This document shows, piece by piece, positions 50,076 to 50,203 of a stretch of DNA of 50,203 nt. The stretch is from Desulfonatronum sp. Its GTDB lineage: Bacteria; Desulfobacterota; Desulfovibrionia; Desulfovibrionales; Desulfonatronaceae. The DNA lies in the NCBI GenBank assembly GCA_011049455.1, contig DSBL01000092.1, forward strand, positions 1 through 50,203, read 5' to 3'. The translations under genes and the position numbers were made by a program. A model generated the notes under the pieces. That model was not told where the DNA came from, ran no database searches, and saw only the letters and a list, made by a program, of their open reading frames with translations. Each line of letters starts with the position of its first letter. Position 1 is the first letter of the stretch.

Positions 50076-50203
50076 ACTATCCTGAATCCGTAATTTTTTC
50101 TTTGGCTGGACACCGTTGTGATGTTTTCGAGGCTTTTTCAGCCCACCTCTTCAGTTGCCAACGCACAAGAGGCTGGTAATTGGGCTAAATTGGCATGAAA
50201 CGA
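50076..50203 (-). other. Right edge: possible 3' end of another gene
   Basis: A minus-strand frame between stops reads ...[19 protein letters not shown]... and ends at a TAG just before the cupin GTG (about 50080). It has a plausible coding look but no start within the window, so it may be a gene remnant or chance. Confidence 0.25.

Overview
The window reads as bacterial chromosome from a sulfate-reducing deltaproteobacterium of the Desulfovibrionales type. This is an inference from gene content and order: dnaN-gyrB-gyrA; tatB-tatC-yicC-DUF370-gmk-pyrF; guaB-guaA beside a branched-chain amino-acid ABC operon; a cbpA-cbpM-clpB chaperone operon; and a UGA-containing HesB/IscA-type selenoprotein. 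No rRNA, CRISPR array, prophage or insertion sequence was seen. About 36 of 43 genes lie on the minus strand.

Layout. 1-0.75 kb: 3' end of an unrecognised plus-strand gene. 0.8-7.0 kb: gyrA, gyrB and dnaN, transcribed leftwards, with a very AT-rich stretch through dnaN and the start of gyrB; dnaA is not present. 7.2-13 kb: a Cys-tailed hypothetical, a PLP aminotransferase and two overlapping membrane-anchored dynamin-like GTPases (plus strand). 13-25.8 kb: a long minus-strand housekeeping series: UPF0597 cysteine desulfidase, GT4 glycosyltransferase, recJ, HDOD protein, TPR protein, pyrF, gmk, DUF370/RemA, yicC, tatC, tatB, guaA, guaB. 26-31 kb: livKHMGF ABC transporter, with a divergent PaaK-like gene at 31.2-32.4 kb. 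32.5-32.8 kb: the HesB-like selenoprotein. 32.9-36.3 kb: copper ATPase copA and divergent pyrR. 36.4-37.2 kb: RRM RNA-binding protein and a tRNA-Val/tRNA-Asp operon with promoter and terminator. 37.2-42.5 kb: DUF1786 protein, clpB, cbpM, cbpA. 42.7-50.2 kb: secreted zinc phospholipase-like protein, SelO AMPylase, a degenerate HATPase-GNAT fusion, a MATE transporter, a PlsC-type acyltransferase and a cupin.

How the genes work together. The tight overlaps (TGATG, ATGA, TAATG) show translationally coupled units: recJ/GT4/desulfidase, tatB/tatC/yicC and the two GTPases. DnaJ-like CbpA, its modulator CbpM and the ClpB disaggregase form a heat-stress operon behind a TTGACA promoter. The five Liv proteins form a complete importer, with a strong hairpin between the binding-protein gene and the permease genes that could favour the binding protein.

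Most notable: the HesB/IscA-like gene at 32501-32806 reads through an in-frame TGA placed exactly at the first conserved cysteine of the IscA fold, followed by a SECIS-like hairpin with a bulged U. Conventional gene calling would shorten it to a 65-residue fragment. Second are the tandem dynamin-like GTPases. Third is a group of family members that have lost catalytic residues: the PaaK-like protein without its nucleotide loop, the HATPase-GNAT fusion without its N-box, and GTPase 1 with an altered G4 motif.
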